64,000 bases of DNA from CAYNLG01 sp964397995 (GCA_964397995.1 CAYNLG010000005.1:1-64000), one strand, 5' to 3'. Shown: positions 28,115-36,815, counted from the first letter of the stretch. Made by a program: numbers and translations. The notes: generated by a model from the sequence alone, not told the origin.

Positions 28115-29481
28115 GACGGGAGGCGGACGCCATGCGAACGCGCGGGGCAGGGGCCGTGAGGGGCGTGGTGGTCCTCGCGCTCGTCATGCTTGCGGCCGCA
28201 CCCGCCCGGACCGACGGCGTCGGCGAGGCCTTCCGCGCGATGGCCGAAGACCTGGCCGGCCTGCGCCGGGTGCGCAACGCGTGGGCCAAGCGTCTGCCGC
28301 CGGCCCGCCGTCGGGCCGGCGCCGGACCGACACCCCGGGCGGCGAGCGGCTGCCTCTTCCTCGGGGAAGGCGACGGTCAGCCTGCCCGCGAAGGTGTCGT
28401 CGCCCCCGCCCCCCTGGTCAAGCGTGATGTCAAACCATTCCGGGTACTCCGGCACGAAAGCCAGGGCTTTGACGATCGTGCCTCCCTGCCGGTCGAGATG
28501 GATCCGCAGGTCCTGCTTGCCCTCGACGGCCCGGACCAGGTCGACGGCAAAGACGGCGTTGGCGCGGCTTGCGGCCGGGCCGCCCTCGGCCACGCCGCTC
28601 AGCGTGGTTTCCTGATCATACGGCTGTCCGTTACGGGTCGAGCGGATGGTGCCTTGGAGGATGTTGTGCTCGACGGCCGCGTCGATCGTGAAGGCGTACG
28701 TCCCCGCGAACGTGCCGCCGCCCGAGCCCTCCGTCTTGAAGGTGACGGTGCCGCTCAGCTTCGTGCCGTCGAACGCCAAGTCGTGCTCCACGCCCGTTGC
28801 CGTCCACCCGGCCCGTGCCCCGTGTTTGGGCGCGAGCGTCAATTCGGTCACGGTTCCGTCCCTGACCGTGGCCTCCAAGGTCACGTACCGCTGCCAGCTC
28901 GAGTGGCCTTCCATCAGGTGCCGCGTCCACAGCGTCAGGTGGGCCTTCTCCTTCGAGGCCGGGGCGAGGGCGCGGCACATGGCCTTGCCGGTGAGTTCCT
29001 GGCCGTAGTGGAAGAGTGACGCCTCGCCGGGCTGGACGCGGAGGTCGTCGGTCGTGTAGAGGAGGGTGTCGGTCAGGGTGCTGAAACGGCTGCTGAAGCG
29101 GCCCGTGACCGTGCCGCCTGACACCTTCGCATCGAGGTCCAGCAGGCAGACGTAGGTCTGCGGCAACGTGTCGAGGTTGACCCAGGCCCGCACCCGGCCC
29201 TCAAGCTTGCCATCGGCCAGCGCGAGGTTCCTCCGGTCGAAGAGCTCGGCGATCTTCAGGGTGCCGGGTACCTCGCCCCACGCCTGCAGGCACATGCCGT
29301 CGTGGAAGCCCAGGTGCAGCACCAGGTCTTTGCCCTCGGGCATGGCGCCGGGCAGACGGAGCGCGTAGCGCTCGTACGACCGCGGCACGACGAGTTGCCC
29401 CTCGGCTACGGGCTCAACCGCCTCGGCCGCGACAGCCATGGCCAGCAGGACGGGTGTCAGGGCAAGCACGCCGGATAGCAT
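27865..29481 (-). CDS. secreted protein of unknown function with abnormal 3' end
   Basis: The frame gives 538 residues from the ATG at 29481 (AGAAGGAG upstream). Signal peptide MLSGVLALTPVLLAMAVAAE. Residues to about 375 look like a secreted beta-rich protein (YERYALRLPGAMPEGKDLVL, GRVRAWVNLDTLPQTYVCLL, SGTVTFKTEGSGGGTFAGTY). From about 28345 downward the translation changes to low-complexity Arg/Gly/Pro, which is antisense to a truncated plus-strand gene and then to the 3' end of the propeller gene. I infer that the true C-terminus was lost. Coordinates below about 28345 are read-through. No family recognised. Confidence 0.55.
   Translation of the reverse strand: MLSGVLALTPVLLAMAVAAEAVEPVAEGQLVVPRSYERYALRLPGAMPEGKDLVLHLGFHDGMCLQAWGEVPGTLKIAELFDRRNLALADGKLEGRVRAWVNLDTLPQTYVCLLDLDAKVSGGTVTGRFSSRFSTLTDTLLYTTDDLRVQPGEASLFHYGQELTGKAMCRALAPASKEKAHLTLWTRHLMEGHSSWQRYVTLEATVRDGTVTELTLAPKHGARAGWTATGVEHDLAFDGTKLSGTVTFKTEGSGGGTFAGTYAFTIDAAVEHNILQGTIRSTRNGQPYDQETTLSGVAEGGPAASRANAVFAVDLVRAVEGKQDLRIHLDRQGGTIVKALAFVPEYPEWFDITLDQGGGGDDTFAGRLTVAFPEEEAAARRPGCRSGAGPTAGRRQTLGPRVAHPAQAGQVFGHRAEGLADAVGPGGCGRKHDEREDHHAPHGPCPARSHGVRLPSHRSSTPMSSSFGMPGSAVGPAFGSVPRFASAAASASPGFAIRSVSPRGVPAVAPFRRSRQTSRSCVRKTIRPSARAGSTPVS
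28132..28320 (+). pseudogene. 5' fragment of a secreted-protein gene
   Basis: The ATG at 28132 has GGGAGG 8 nt upstream and encodes a good signal peptide (MRTRGAGAVRGVVVLALVML, cleavage near APARTDG) followed by GEAFRAMAEDLAGLRRVRNA and WAKRLPPARR. After about 60 codons the frame becomes the antisense of the minus-strand neighbour and stays open only by chance to 29019. It starts 17 nt after the propeller gene and was probably its operon partner before the deletion. Confidence 0.5.
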
Positions 29482-29522
29482 AGCAGTCTCCTTCTGAGTC
29501 GGATGCACGGGACATTGCGGCC

Positions 29523-30572
29523 TCAGGTGTCCACGCCGGTCTTCAGCGGCACCACGCCGCTCCAGGTCCGCACGACGCCCGTGAAGCCGCCCTTCGACGG
29601 CTCGCCGTCGGCCATGGCCGCCACCAGGTGCGTCGGCGTGCCGCCCTCGATCAGGAGGAACGGCCGCTCCAGGTTCGCGAGTTCGCGCGTGCTGCCGTCG
29701 TCGAAGCGGAGGCGGCGGCTGTAGGCCTTCGGCCGTGGGGCGGGCGTCCACGCGAAGCCGTCCGGCGAGAGCAGGTGGGCGCCGGCGTGCCACTCGCCCG
29801 TCGTCGCGCCGGTCAGATCCTTGGCGATCATTTCGAAATGCCCGCCCGCCTCCCAGACGAACGGGTCCTCCAGCGACTCGCCTTCGGTGTCGAAGAGCGG
29901 GGCGTCGCTCCGCCACGCGGGCTCGCCCCCGAGGGCGGCCGGGTCATCGTAGACCGCCAGGCCCAGACGGCAGCCGCGCTCCTTGATGTAGCTGCGGTAG
30001 TAGAGGAGCAGGCGGCCGTCGGAGGCGGCGCACGGCGACGGATTCGTCACCACGTGGGCGTCCCACATCCCCGGCCGCGCCACGAGCAGCGGTCGGTCCG
30101 GCCGCTCCCACGGCCCCGCGGGGTCGTCGGCGACGGCCACGCCGATGCGAATCTGCCGGTACCACGGGTAGAACGCCGGCCCCGCTTCGAGCTCGTCGGC
30201 CGTCGGCTTCGGGCCCTCGAACGTGGTGCCGATGTAGAAGAGGGTGTAGCGGCCCCGCCAGCGGACGATGACCGGGTTGTGGGTCATGCGGCCGTCCCAG
30301 TACGCCGGGCCGCGGTCGCCGAGGACGACTTCCTCGAACGTGTAGGGCCCTTCGGGCTCGTCGGCGGTCGCACGCACGATCTCCGAGTAGCTCTGGTACG
30401 CCGGCAGGAACCGCAGTTCGTGCGGCCACCGGGCCGCAAAGAGATGGTACCGCCCGTCGCCGCCTTGGACGACGGATCCGCACCAGACCCACCAGCCCTC
30501 CTGGCGGAAGCCGCCTTTCGTGCAGGCTGGAAGCAGGCGGTCGGCAAACGGGACGTGGTCGGGGACAGGCAT
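29523..30572 (-). CDS. glycoside hydrolase family 43-like protein
   Basis: 349 residues from the ATG at 30572 (GAAGGAGG 6 nt upstream). An upstream in-frame ATG at 30620 would overlap the divergent promoter. Five-bladed propeller features: WVWCGSVVQGGDGRYHLFAA, RGPAYWDGRMTHNPVIVRWR, RGRYTLFYIGTTFEGP, LEDPFVWEAGGHFEMIAKDL. The acidic residues at the start of such blades are the expected catalytic positions, but I cannot assign them surely. There is no signal peptide, so it acts in the cytoplasm or on imported oligosaccharide. The divergent AraC gene is its likely regulator. Confidence 0.75.
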   Translation of the reverse strand: MPVPDHVPFADRLLPACTKGGFRQEGWWVWCGSVVQGGDGRYHLFAARWPHELRFLPAYQSYSEIVRATADEPEGPYTFEEVVLGDRGPAYWDGRMTHNPVIVRWRGRYTLFYIGTTFEGPKPTADELEAGPAFYPWYRQIRIGVAVADDPAGPWERPDRPLLVARPGMWDAHVVTNPSPCAASDGRLLLYYRSYIKERGCRLGLAVYDDPAALGGEPAWRSDAPLFDTEGESLEDPFVWEAGGHFEMIAKDLTGATTGEWHAGAHLLSPDGFAWTPAPRPKAYSRRLRFDDGSTRELANLERPFLLIEGGTPTHLVAAMADGEPSKGGFTGVVRTWSGVVPLKTGVDT

Positions 30573-30613
30573 GGCACCTCCTTCGCTGACGGCCCCATCG
30601 TAGCACGGGGGGC

Positions 30614-30642
30614 TTGTCAAAAGATAGCGCCTGATTTACACT
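30614..30642 (+). promoter_or_regulatory. promoter of the AraC-type gene, leaderless
   Basis: TTGTCA (30614-30619), 17-nt spacer, TACACT (30637-30642). The ATG of the regulator is at 30650, 8 nt after the -10, so transcription should begin at or next to the A of the start codon. No Shine-Dalgarno sequence precedes that ATG. Confidence 0.6.
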
Positions 30643-30649
30643 GCGTAGC

Positions 30650-31501
30650 ATGTCCCGCCCCCGGTCAGCGTTGCCCCACTCGTTTGCTCGTGCCTGGTAC
30701 GGGACCTGCCTCAAGGTCCGGTGGGCGGACTGGCGGGACGCCCACCACAAGCAGCACGCGGCGCGCGACCACTATTCGCTGGCGGGCGTTCTGGCCGGTC
30801 GACTGGCCCTGCGTTCCTACAAGTTCAACCTCGTCCTGGCCGCTGGCGAGGCGGCCATCCTCCCGCCGGGCTTTGGGCACACCGCGGAGGCGGCCCTCGT
30901 CGATGGAGCCTGCCGGGTCCTCGAGGTGGGCTTCTCCGTGGAGGCCGCCGACGGCATGGCCGACGCCCTGGCCGGCCTGCCGCTTCCGTGTGCCGTGCGG
31001 TTCTCCGGCACGAGGCCGTGGCGGGTATGGGGGGAGCGGCTGACGCGGGCCCTGAGCGGGCGCGCCGTGACGGACCGCCTCCGGGCGCGACCCCACCTTG
31101 ACCAGTTGCTTGCGGACTACCTGGCATGTGGTTTCGAGCAGGGGGTGCTCCGGGAGTGGCCCCACCGTCCCATGCCGGAGTGGCTTCAGGCCGCCGAGCA
31201 GGTGATTGTCCGCGAGTACCGGTCGCCGCAGTTCGATTTGGCCCGGCTGGCGCAGATACTCGGGGTGTCTCTGGGTCACCTGAAACGGGCGTTTCGCGAC
31301 GCGTTCGGTACGCCCCCGGGCGCACGCCTCCGTTCGGTACGTCTCGAGAACGCGTCCAGGATGTTGCGCTCCAACCCCGAGCTCAGCATTGGCGAAGTGG
31401 CGGGCCGGTGCGGCTACGCCCGCCTGACGTCATTCGACCGGGCCTTCGTCCGACATTACGGCGTGCCGCCGAGCGCCCTGCGCAGCCGGCGGCAGCCGTA
31501 G
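30650..31501 (+). CDS. AraC family transcriptional regulator
   Basis: 283 residues. The N-terminal ~170 residues form a ligand-binding region of cupin type (LVLAAGEAAILPPGFGHTAE). The C-terminus has two helix-turn-helix units: FDLARLAQILGVSLGHLKRA and SIGEVAGRCGYARLTSFDRA, ending with RHYGVPPSALR. It is divergent from a GH43-like gene with only 77 bp between them, so it probably controls that gene in response to a sugar. The start ATG sits directly behind a promoter -10 and lacks a ribosome site. Confidence 0.9.
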   Translation: MSRPRSALPHSFARAWYGTCLKVRWADWRDAHHKQHAARDHYSLAGVLAGRLALRSYKFNLVLAAGEAAILPPGFGHTAEAALVDGACRVLEVGFSVEAADGMADALAGLPLPCAVRFSGTRPWRVWGERLTRALSGRAVTDRLRARPHLDQLLADYLACGFEQGVLREWPHRPMPEWLQAAEQVIVREYRSPQFDLARLAQILGVSLGHLKRAFRDAFGTPPGARLRSVRLENASRMLRSNPELSIGEVAGRCGYARLTSFDRAFVRHYGVPPSALRSRRQP

Positions 31502-31558
31502 AGCCGTGGCCGCCGTGTGGGGCCGCCTTGGCGTCGTGATCCCGTTCGGTTGTCCCGG

Positions 31559-31588
31559 TTGCTCCGGGCCGTCGCTCAGTCGTATAGT
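31559..31588 (+). promoter_or_regulatory. promoter of the PEP-CTERM gene
   Basis: TTGCTC (31559-31564), 18-nt spacer, TATAGT (31583-31588). Leader of about 60 nt to the ATG at 31654. Confidence 0.45.
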
Positions 31589-31653
31589 CTGGGAGAGGGG
31601 TGCCTGGCGGAGATGCGGCTGCCGGGATTGCCACGTTTTTCGAAAGGACCACG

Positions 31654-32562
31654 ATGCGACGATTCCTTCTGGTGGGCGGCACCGCGCTGGCCGCCGTGTG
31701 CGGTTGGGCGGTCGCCGCTTGGGCCGCCGACGACTTCAATCCGCCGTCCTGGGTCGATACCGACGGCAACGGCAAGCGCGACAACCGGGACGCGCACTTT
31801 CTGGAGCCCGGTGAGTTGCTCGTGATCGGTGTGAACCCGGACTGGGACCCACCGGCGCACTCGACCTCGTACCATTGGCACTGGTGGCCGACGCAGCCGT
31901 CCTTTGCTGCTCAAGGCTACTACGAAGAGTACGACGCCTTCGTCTCAGACACATGGTACATGCCCGACCACCAGCAGAACCTCTGGAAGCAGGACGGGGC
32001 GGGGGGGCCGTGGGTGGAGCACTCGCCCGCCCCCATGCCGCGCGCCTGGGCTCACGTGACGCCCCCCGTCGACACCCCGCGTTGGGAGGGGCAGTCCGTG
32101 CCGGCCGGGATGCCCCGCGGCCAGATTCTCAGCGGGGTGCATGGCGGCGTGACCTGGAGCGCGGACGAGCCGAACGGGACATACGGCGGGGTATTCGAGA
32201 TGCCGCTCTGGATGGGGCTGGCCCTGCCCGAGACGCGGGTGCGGCTGCAGTACGGCGGCGGGTATGGGTCCTATGGTGACTACACGTACTGGACGACCAC
32301 CCTCGAGGGGTTCGCCGACGGCTCAACGGTGGCCAACGTGCCCGTGGTGCGGACCTACCGGAGCCCGGTGGATGGGACGATCTACTACGAGGACTGGACG
32401 TTTGCCGGGTGTCCCGACTGGATGCGGCTGACCATCGACTTCACGGGGACGGGGCCGGTCGATCAGGTGCTGATCGATACGATCGCGGTGCCAGAGCCGA
32501 CGACCCTTGCGCTGGTCGGCCTCGGGCTGGCGAGGCTGGTTCGACGGCGCCGGGCCGCGTGA
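31654..32562 (+). CDS. secreted PEP-CTERM protein
   Basis: 302 residues from the ATG at 31654 (GAAAGGA upstream). Signal peptide MRRFLLVGGTALAAVCGWAV, cleavage near AWAADDF. An early VDTDGNGKRDNRD segment looks like a calcium loop. The middle is a Trp/Tyr-rich beta domain (TSYHWHWWPTQPSFAAQGYY, LQYGGGYGSYGDYTYWTTTL). The C-terminal sorting signal is AVPEPTTLALVGLGLARLVR then RRR. It is transported across the outer envelope and processed by an exosortase not present here. Probably surface or matrix material. Convergent with the next gene. Confidence 0.87.
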   Translation: MRRFLLVGGTALAAVCGWAVAAWAADDFNPPSWVDTDGNGKRDNRDAHFLEPGELLVIGVNPDWDPPAHSTSYHWHWWPTQPSFAAQGYYEEYDAFVSDTWYMPDHQQNLWKQDGAGGPWVEHSPAPMPRAWAHVTPPVDTPRWEGQSVPAGMPRGQILSGVHGGVTWSADEPNGTYGGVFEMPLWMGLALPETRVRLQYGGGYGSYGDYTYWTTTLEGFADGSTVANVPVVRTYRSPVDGTIYYEDWTFAGCPDWMRLTIDFTGTGPVDQVLIDTIAVPEPTTLALVGLGLARLVRRRRAA

Positions 32563-32593
32563 CTGTCGGCCCCGCGCCGTTGCGGTGTGCCGT

Positions 32594-34171
32594 TCACGGC
32601 CGCGACGCCCGCAGGTCGTAGCACGCCACGCCTCCCTTGCGGTGGACGACCAGCCGCCCGTCGGCCAGGGCCGGCGTCGTGCACCGGTAGACGCCGAGGC
32701 GGTCCTTCCCGAGCTCACTGAACGCCTTCGGGTCGGCGGCCAGCAGCAGCGTCGTCTTGCCGCCCGAGACGGTGGCGACGACCTTCCCGTCGGCCGCCAC
32801 CGCGGAGGTCACGTCCACCTTCGGGGCCGCCTCGTTCCAGGCGATCTTGCCGGTCTTGGCCTCGACGCAGACCGCCCGGCCGTCGACGACGGCATAGACG
32901 TGTCCGCCCATCATGACGGGGCTGGCGCCGCGCGTCTTGACGGGCACGCTCCAGAGCTGCGTGGCCGCCTCCGGCGTCAGGCGATAGGCCACAAGGCCGA
33001 GGTCGTCGCGGTCGGTCGTGACGGCCGCGATGTTGCCCGCGACGGCCGGCGTCGACCACTTGCCGCCGGGCACCCGCCATGCCACCGCGCCGGTCTTCAG
33101 GTCGACGCAGCACAGGTCCTTCTCGGTGTTCGCGAGCACGTACGCCTGGGCTCCCGGCCGCCAGAGGACGGGCGAGCCGTGCCTGCCCTTGACCTCGGGC
33201 TGTTCCCAGCGGACCTCGCCGGTGGCCGCGTCGAGCGCCCGGAGATGGCCAGCCATGACGACGACCAGCCCGTCGGCCGCCAGTGGCGAGGTCGTGATGT
33301 CGCCGCCTCCGACCTTCGCCTCCCATCGTTTCTCGCCCGACGCCAGATCCAGGGCCCAGACCTGGCCGTCGGAGCCGGTGGCGTATGCGATGTCGCCCGC
33401 GACGCAGGGCGTGCCGGACGCGCGGCCGCTCGGGCGCCCGGCGAAGGTTGCCTGCCAGAGGGTGCGGCCGTCGCCCAAGGCGAGACAGAGGACGACGTCC
33501 TTCGCCTCCTTCCGTTCGGTGGGAATCTCCCGCGCGACGGCCTTCTGCACGTCCTCGTCCAAGCCCTTCTCGGCGAACCAGGCGTCGAGAGCGTCTTGCG
33601 TCGGGAACGTCCGGTCGGCGATCTCGGCCAGCGTCTCCAGCGTGGCCAGGTCGAGGGCCTTCCGGCCGCGCTTGAGGCGGTCCTTGACGTCGCGGCCGTG
33701 GGCCTCGCGCTGGGCCTCCGTCAGGTGCTTCTCGCCCCAGGCATCGATCCAGGCGTCGCGCTCCTTGCCGTCGAGAGCCTCGCGTTCGTCGCTGGTGCGG
33801 GCGGCCTCGACCTTGGCGGCCACGTCGGGCGGCAGGGGCGTCTTCGGCCGGCCGAGCCTCTCCAGGGCCTTCGCGGTCAGCGTCCGCTCGGGGAACGGCA
33901 CGGCGTAGTTGTGCGCCATGTACATAATCACCCGGTCGCCCGCCACCGTGGGGCTCGCATAGCCGCCCTCCGGGACGTCGGTTCGGTCCCAGGCGAGCGG
34001 CGGCCCGTCCTCCGGCCACGCGGCCAAGAGGGCGGGGCTGTCGGAGGCCGCGCCCGTCCCGGCGGCGTCCCCACGCCAGCACGGCCAGTCGCCGGCGGTT
34101 GCGGCTGACGCCAGGCCGGCCAGAAGGAACAGAACGGTCATTGCGGTCGAGGGCGCGGGCGGGCGAGTCAT
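32594..34171 (-). CDS. secreted PQQ-like beta-propeller protein with helical insert
   Basis: 525 residues, start ATG at 34171. A signal peptide (TAMTVLFLLAGLASAATA) is followed by GDWPCWRGDAAGTG, the usual start of planctomycete outer-membrane-type propellers. Blades contain ALDLASGEKRWEAKVGGG, ALDAATGEVRWEQPEVKG, CVDLKTGAVAWRVPGG and CVEAKTGKIAWNEAAP. Between the first and second blades is a charged helical insert of about 130 residues (AKVEAARTSDEREALDGKER ... KAVAREIPTERKEAKDV), which is unusual. Function unknown, probably an exported scaffold. It is a second member of the class represented at 26486. Confidence 0.85.
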   Translation of the reverse strand: MTRPPAPSTAMTVLFLLAGLASAATAGDWPCWRGDAAGTGAASDSPALLAAWPEDGPPLAWDRTDVPEGGYASPTVAGDRVIMYMAHNYAVPFPERTLTAKALERLGRPKTPLPPDVAAKVEAARTSDEREALDGKERDAWIDAWGEKHLTEAQREAHGRDVKDRLKRGRKALDLATLETLAEIADRTFPTQDALDAWFAEKGLDEDVQKAVAREIPTERKEAKDVVLCLALGDGRTLWQATFAGRPSGRASGTPCVAGDIAYATGSDGQVWALDLASGEKRWEAKVGGGDITTSPLAADGLVVVMAGHLRALDAATGEVRWEQPEVKGRHGSPVLWRPGAQAYVLANTEKDLCCVDLKTGAVAWRVPGGKWSTPAVAGNIAAVTTDRDDLGLVAYRLTPEAATQLWSVPVKTRGASPVMMGGHVYAVVDGRAVCVEAKTGKIAWNEAAPKVDVTSAVAADGKVVATVSGGKTTLLLAADPKAFSELGKDRLGVYRCTTPALADGRLVVHRKGGVACYDLRASRP

Positions 34172-34231
34172 TGGCGGCTCCGGAGTATCACTGGGGCTCT
34201 TGCGTCACGGGCACGGTGTCCGTGATGCCGT

Positions 34232-34259
34232 ATAGTAGGCGCCTGCCGCCGCACGTCCA
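34232..34259 (-). promoter_or_regulatory. possible promoter of the propeller gene
   Basis: On the minus strand TGGACG (34254-34259), 16-nt spacer, TACTAT (34232-34237), about 60 nt before the ATG at 34171. Overlapping bases read TATAGT on the plus strand, so direction is not certain. Confidence 0.3.
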
Positions 34260-34350
34260 GGGGCTTGGGCGGGGCTCCTCCCACGGTGCGGACGCGAGCC
34301 CTCCTCCTCGCGGATCGGTTTTCCGGTAGCCCCCGCGGGTCCGTGTGGCC

Positions 34351-34356
34351 TACAAT
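34351..34356 (+). promoter_or_regulatory. -10 box before the rubrerythrin-like gene
   Basis: TACAAT 42 nt upstream of the ATG at 34399. No matching -35 was found. Confidence 0.3.
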
Positions 34357-34398
34357 AGCCGTCACGGTTCCTGACCTGAACCCACGAGGAGGCGGCGC

Positions 34399-34902
34399 AT
34401 GACGCTCAGTGAGAAGCTTTGCGGCATTTTGAAGATGGGCATCGAGAAGGAGCAGGCGGCCCACGACTTCTACCTGCGGGCGGCCGACAATACCGACAAC
34501 GTGCTCGGCAAGCAGATGTTCGAACGGTTGGCGGGCGAGGAGGCCAATCACGAGACGCTGCTCCGGGACTGGTCGACCGAGGGCGAGTGCCCGGTCGAGG
34601 CCACCTTCGAGCCGCCCGACAAGGAACTCCTGGAGCGCGGCTACACGCAGGTGGACAAGACGGTCCAGCCGACGTCCGACGATCTGGAGGCCATCGAACT
34701 CGGCCGCAAGATGGAACGCAAGGCCATCGACTTCTACCAGGCCGCCGCCGCCGACGCCGACGACGAGGAATCGAAGAACCTGTTGATGCGGCTGAAGGCC
34801 GAGGAGGATCGGCACCTGGCGCTGTTGACCGACCTCTACGATTACATGAAGGATCCGAACCTCTGGAGTGTCCGGGACGAGGGCGCCCACTTCGACTCCT
34901 AG
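34399..34902 (+). CDS. rubrerythrin/ferritin-like di-iron protein
   Basis: 167 residues, ATG with GAGGAGG 8 nt upstream. Four-helix ferritin-like bundle with two E...E-x-x-H repeats: IEKEQAAHDFYLRAA + GEEANHETLL, and MERKAIDFYQAA + AEEDRHLALL. This is the di-iron site of rubrerythrin-family proteins, which reduce peroxide or protect against oxygen. The C-terminal rubredoxin domain of classic rubrerythrin is absent. Cytoplasmic. No redox partner is adjacent. Confidence 0.88.
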   Translation: MTLSEKLCGILKMGIEKEQAAHDFYLRAADNTDNVLGKQMFERLAGEEANHETLLRDWSTEGECPVEATFEPPDKELLERGYTQVDKTVQPTSDDLEAIELGRKMERKAIDFYQAAAADADDEESKNLLMRLKAEEDRHLALLTDLYDYMKDPNLWSVRDEGAHFDS

Positions 34903-34961
34903 GCGGCTCGGGACGCTCCGGATCGCCCACGGCCGCGCGGCACGCCAAAGTCATCGAACAC

Positions 34962-34989
34962 TTGCATGGCCATGCCGCCGCGGTATACT
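34962..34989 (+). promoter_or_regulatory. promoter of the lipoprotein pair
   Basis: TTGCAT (34962-34967), 16-nt spacer, TATACT (34984-34989). The leader to the first lipoprotein ATG (35139) would be about 145 nt, long enough for control, but no known motif was recognised. Confidence 0.5.
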
Positions 34990-35138
34990 GGATGTCCGGC
35001 CAAAGGGCGGGAGAGGCGACCGGCGTTGCCGGTCGGCCGCGTCCCGCCGTCTCGGAAACGGTTGCCGACGCGCGGCGCGCGTGCGCCGGGGTACGGCAGG
35101 CGTGGACACGAAAGGCAGAACGCCGAAAGGAGGCGGGG

Positions 35139-35369
35139 ATGAAGGGGCTCGCGTACTGGTTGCTGGTGGCGCTCGTGGCAATGCCGGTGATGCTCGTCGG
35201 TTGCGCTGAGGATGACACCGGCGAGGACGTGGAAGAGGCGTTGGAGGAGGCCGGCGAGGCCGCCGAGGAGGGCCTGGAAGAGGCCGGCGAAGGCATGGAA
35301 GAGGCTCCCGAAGCGACCGAAGAGGCTCTTGAGGAGGCGGCCGAGGAGACCGAAGAGGCCGTCGAGTAG
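35139..35369 (+). CDS. small Glu/Ala-rich lipoprotein 1
   Basis: 76 residues from the ATG at 35139 (GAAAGGAGG upstream). Lipoprotein signal MKGLAYWLLVALVAMPVMLV with GC next, followed by an almost pure Glu/Ala/Gly helix (EEALEEAGEAAEEGLEEAGE). The heptad-like spacing suggests a rigid acidic helix on the periplasmic face. 47 nt before a second lipoprotein of the same kind. Function unknown; it might be a structural, Lpp-like or metal-binding protein. Confidence 0.75.
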   Translation: MKGLAYWLLVALVAMPVMLVGCAEDDTGEDVEEALEEAGEAAEEGLEEAGEGMEEAPEATEEALEEAAEETEEAVE

Positions 35370-35416
35370 ACGCGCCGCCGCGAACCAGGAAAGGTGCATA
35401 CGGAAGGAAGGTGCCC

Positions 35417-35722
35417 ATGACACGTCTGACGATGCTGCTGGCGGCGATGTGGGTTGTGGCCGGGCTTGTCGCGGCCGGGTGCAGCGGCAGCGCCCCGGAG
35501 GAAGAGCCGACGGTGGGCGACCACCTGGAGCGGGCCGCCGAGGAACTCGGCAAGGCCACCCAGAAGGCCGGCGACAATGTCGAGGAAAGAGCCGCCGAAC
35601 TTCGGGATGCCGCCGAAGAGGTCTATGAGGAGGTCTCCGAAGACGCGGCTGACACCGCCGACGAGGCCGCCGACGAGGCCGAAGACGCCGCCGACGAACT
35701 CGAAGAGGCCGTTGACGAGTAA
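35417..35722 (+). CDS. small Glu/Ala-rich lipoprotein 2
   Basis: 101 residues from the ATG at 35417 (GGAAGGAAGG upstream; an in-frame GTG 6 nt earlier is less likely). Signal MTRLTMLLAAMWVVAGLVAA then GCSG, a clear lipobox. The mature part is a long amphipathic Ala/Glu/Asp helix (HLERAAEELGKATQKAGDNV, EERAAELRDAAEEVYEEVSE). It resembles LEA/apolipoprotein-like helices and shares its plan with the neighbour at 35139, suggesting duplication. No transmembrane segment other than the signal. Confidence 0.78.
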   Translation: MTRLTMLLAAMWVVAGLVAAGCSGSAPEEEPTVGDHLERAAEELGKATQKAGDNVEERAAELRDAAEEVYEEVSEDAADTADEAADEAEDAADELEEAVDE

Positions 35723-35804
35723 CGGCCGCATCACATGACCGATTGACCGGTCGGGCGCCGGCCATGGGGGCGGCGCCCGTTTGGCTTTCCGGGGAGAGAG
35801 GCCT

Positions 35805-36815
35805 GTGCCCACCTATGTCGTGACCGGCGGCGCCGGTTTCATCGGCACCAACTTCGTGCGGCTCGTCCTACGCGAGCGCCCGGACGTCCACGTGGTGAAC
35901 CTGGACCTGCTCACCTACGCGGGCAACCTCGCCAACCTGGACGGGTTGCCGGAGGACCGTCACACCTTCCGCCGCGTCGACATCACGCTGCCGGAGGCCG
36001 TGGCCGACGCCGTGCCGGAAGGGGCCGACGCCCTCGTCAACTTCGCCGCCGAAAGCCACGTCGACCGGTCGATCCTCGGCGCGGTCGCGTTCGCCCATAC
36101 CAACGTGGTCGGCACCCAGGTGCTCCTCGATGTCGCCCGCCAGAGAGGCGTCAAACGGTATCTCCAGGTCTCGACCGACGAGGTCTACGGCTCGCTCGGG
36201 CCGGAGGACACGCCGTTCACCGAGGCGACGCCGCTCGCCCCGAGCAGCCCCTATGCCGCCAGCAAGGCCGGGGCGGATCACCTGGTCCACGCGGCCGGGC
36301 ATACGTTCGGCCTGGAGGCCTGCATCACGCGGTGCGCGAACAACTACGGCCCGTGGCACTTCCCCGAGAAGCTGATTCCCCTGGTCATCACGAACGCCCT
36401 GGAGGACGTCGAGATTCCCGTCTACGGCGACGGTCGCCAAGTCCGCGACTGGATCCACGCCGAGGATCACGCCCGGGCGATCCTGGCGGTTCTGGACGGC
36501 GGGAGGCCGGGAGCGGTCTACAACGTCGGCGCCCGGTGCGAGCGGTACAACCTCGACGTCGTCAAGATGATTCTGGGCCTGACGGGCAAGCCCGAGTCGC
36601 TGATCCGCTACGTCACCGACCGGCCGGGCCACGACCGGCGGTACGCGATGGACCCGACGCTCCTGGAGACCGAACTCGACTGGAAGCCGCGCATCGACTT
36701 CGAGGACGGCCTGGCGGCGACGGTCGAGTGGTATCGCCAGCACCGCGCGTGGTGGCAGGCGGTGAAGGACGGGTCGTACCGGCAGTTTTACGAGACATGG
36801 TATGGCGGGCGATAG
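35805..36815 (+). CDS. rfbB: dTDP-glucose 4,6-dehydratase
   Basis: 336 residues from a GTG at 35805 (GGGGAGAGAG upstream). NAD-binding GGAGFIGTNFVRL at the N-terminus, catalytic STDEVYGSLG (Thr, Asp, Glu) and YAASK (Tyr, Lys), then TRCANNYGPWHFPEKLIPLV, all typical. It converts dTDP-glucose to the 4-keto-6-deoxy sugar for L-rhamnose and related surface sugars. The other rml genes are absent here, so the exact end product cannot be told. The Lys/Asp-Glu triad separates it from GDP-mannose and UDP-GlcNAc enzymes. Confidence 0.92.
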   Translation: MPTYVVTGGAGFIGTNFVRLVLRERPDVHVVNLDLLTYAGNLANLDGLPEDRHTFRRVDITLPEAVADAVPEGADALVNFAAESHVDRSILGAVAFAHTNVVGTQVLLDVARQRGVKRYLQVSTDEVYGSLGPEDTPFTEATPLAPSSPYAASKAGADHLVHAAGHTFGLEACITRCANNYGPWHFPEKLIPLVITNALEDVEIPVYGDGRQVRDWIHAEDHARAILAVLDGGRPGAVYNVGARCERYNLDVVKMILGLTGKPESLIRYVTDRPGHDRRYAMDPTLLETELDWKPRIDFEDGLAATVEWYRQHRAWWQAVKDGSYRQFYETWYGGR

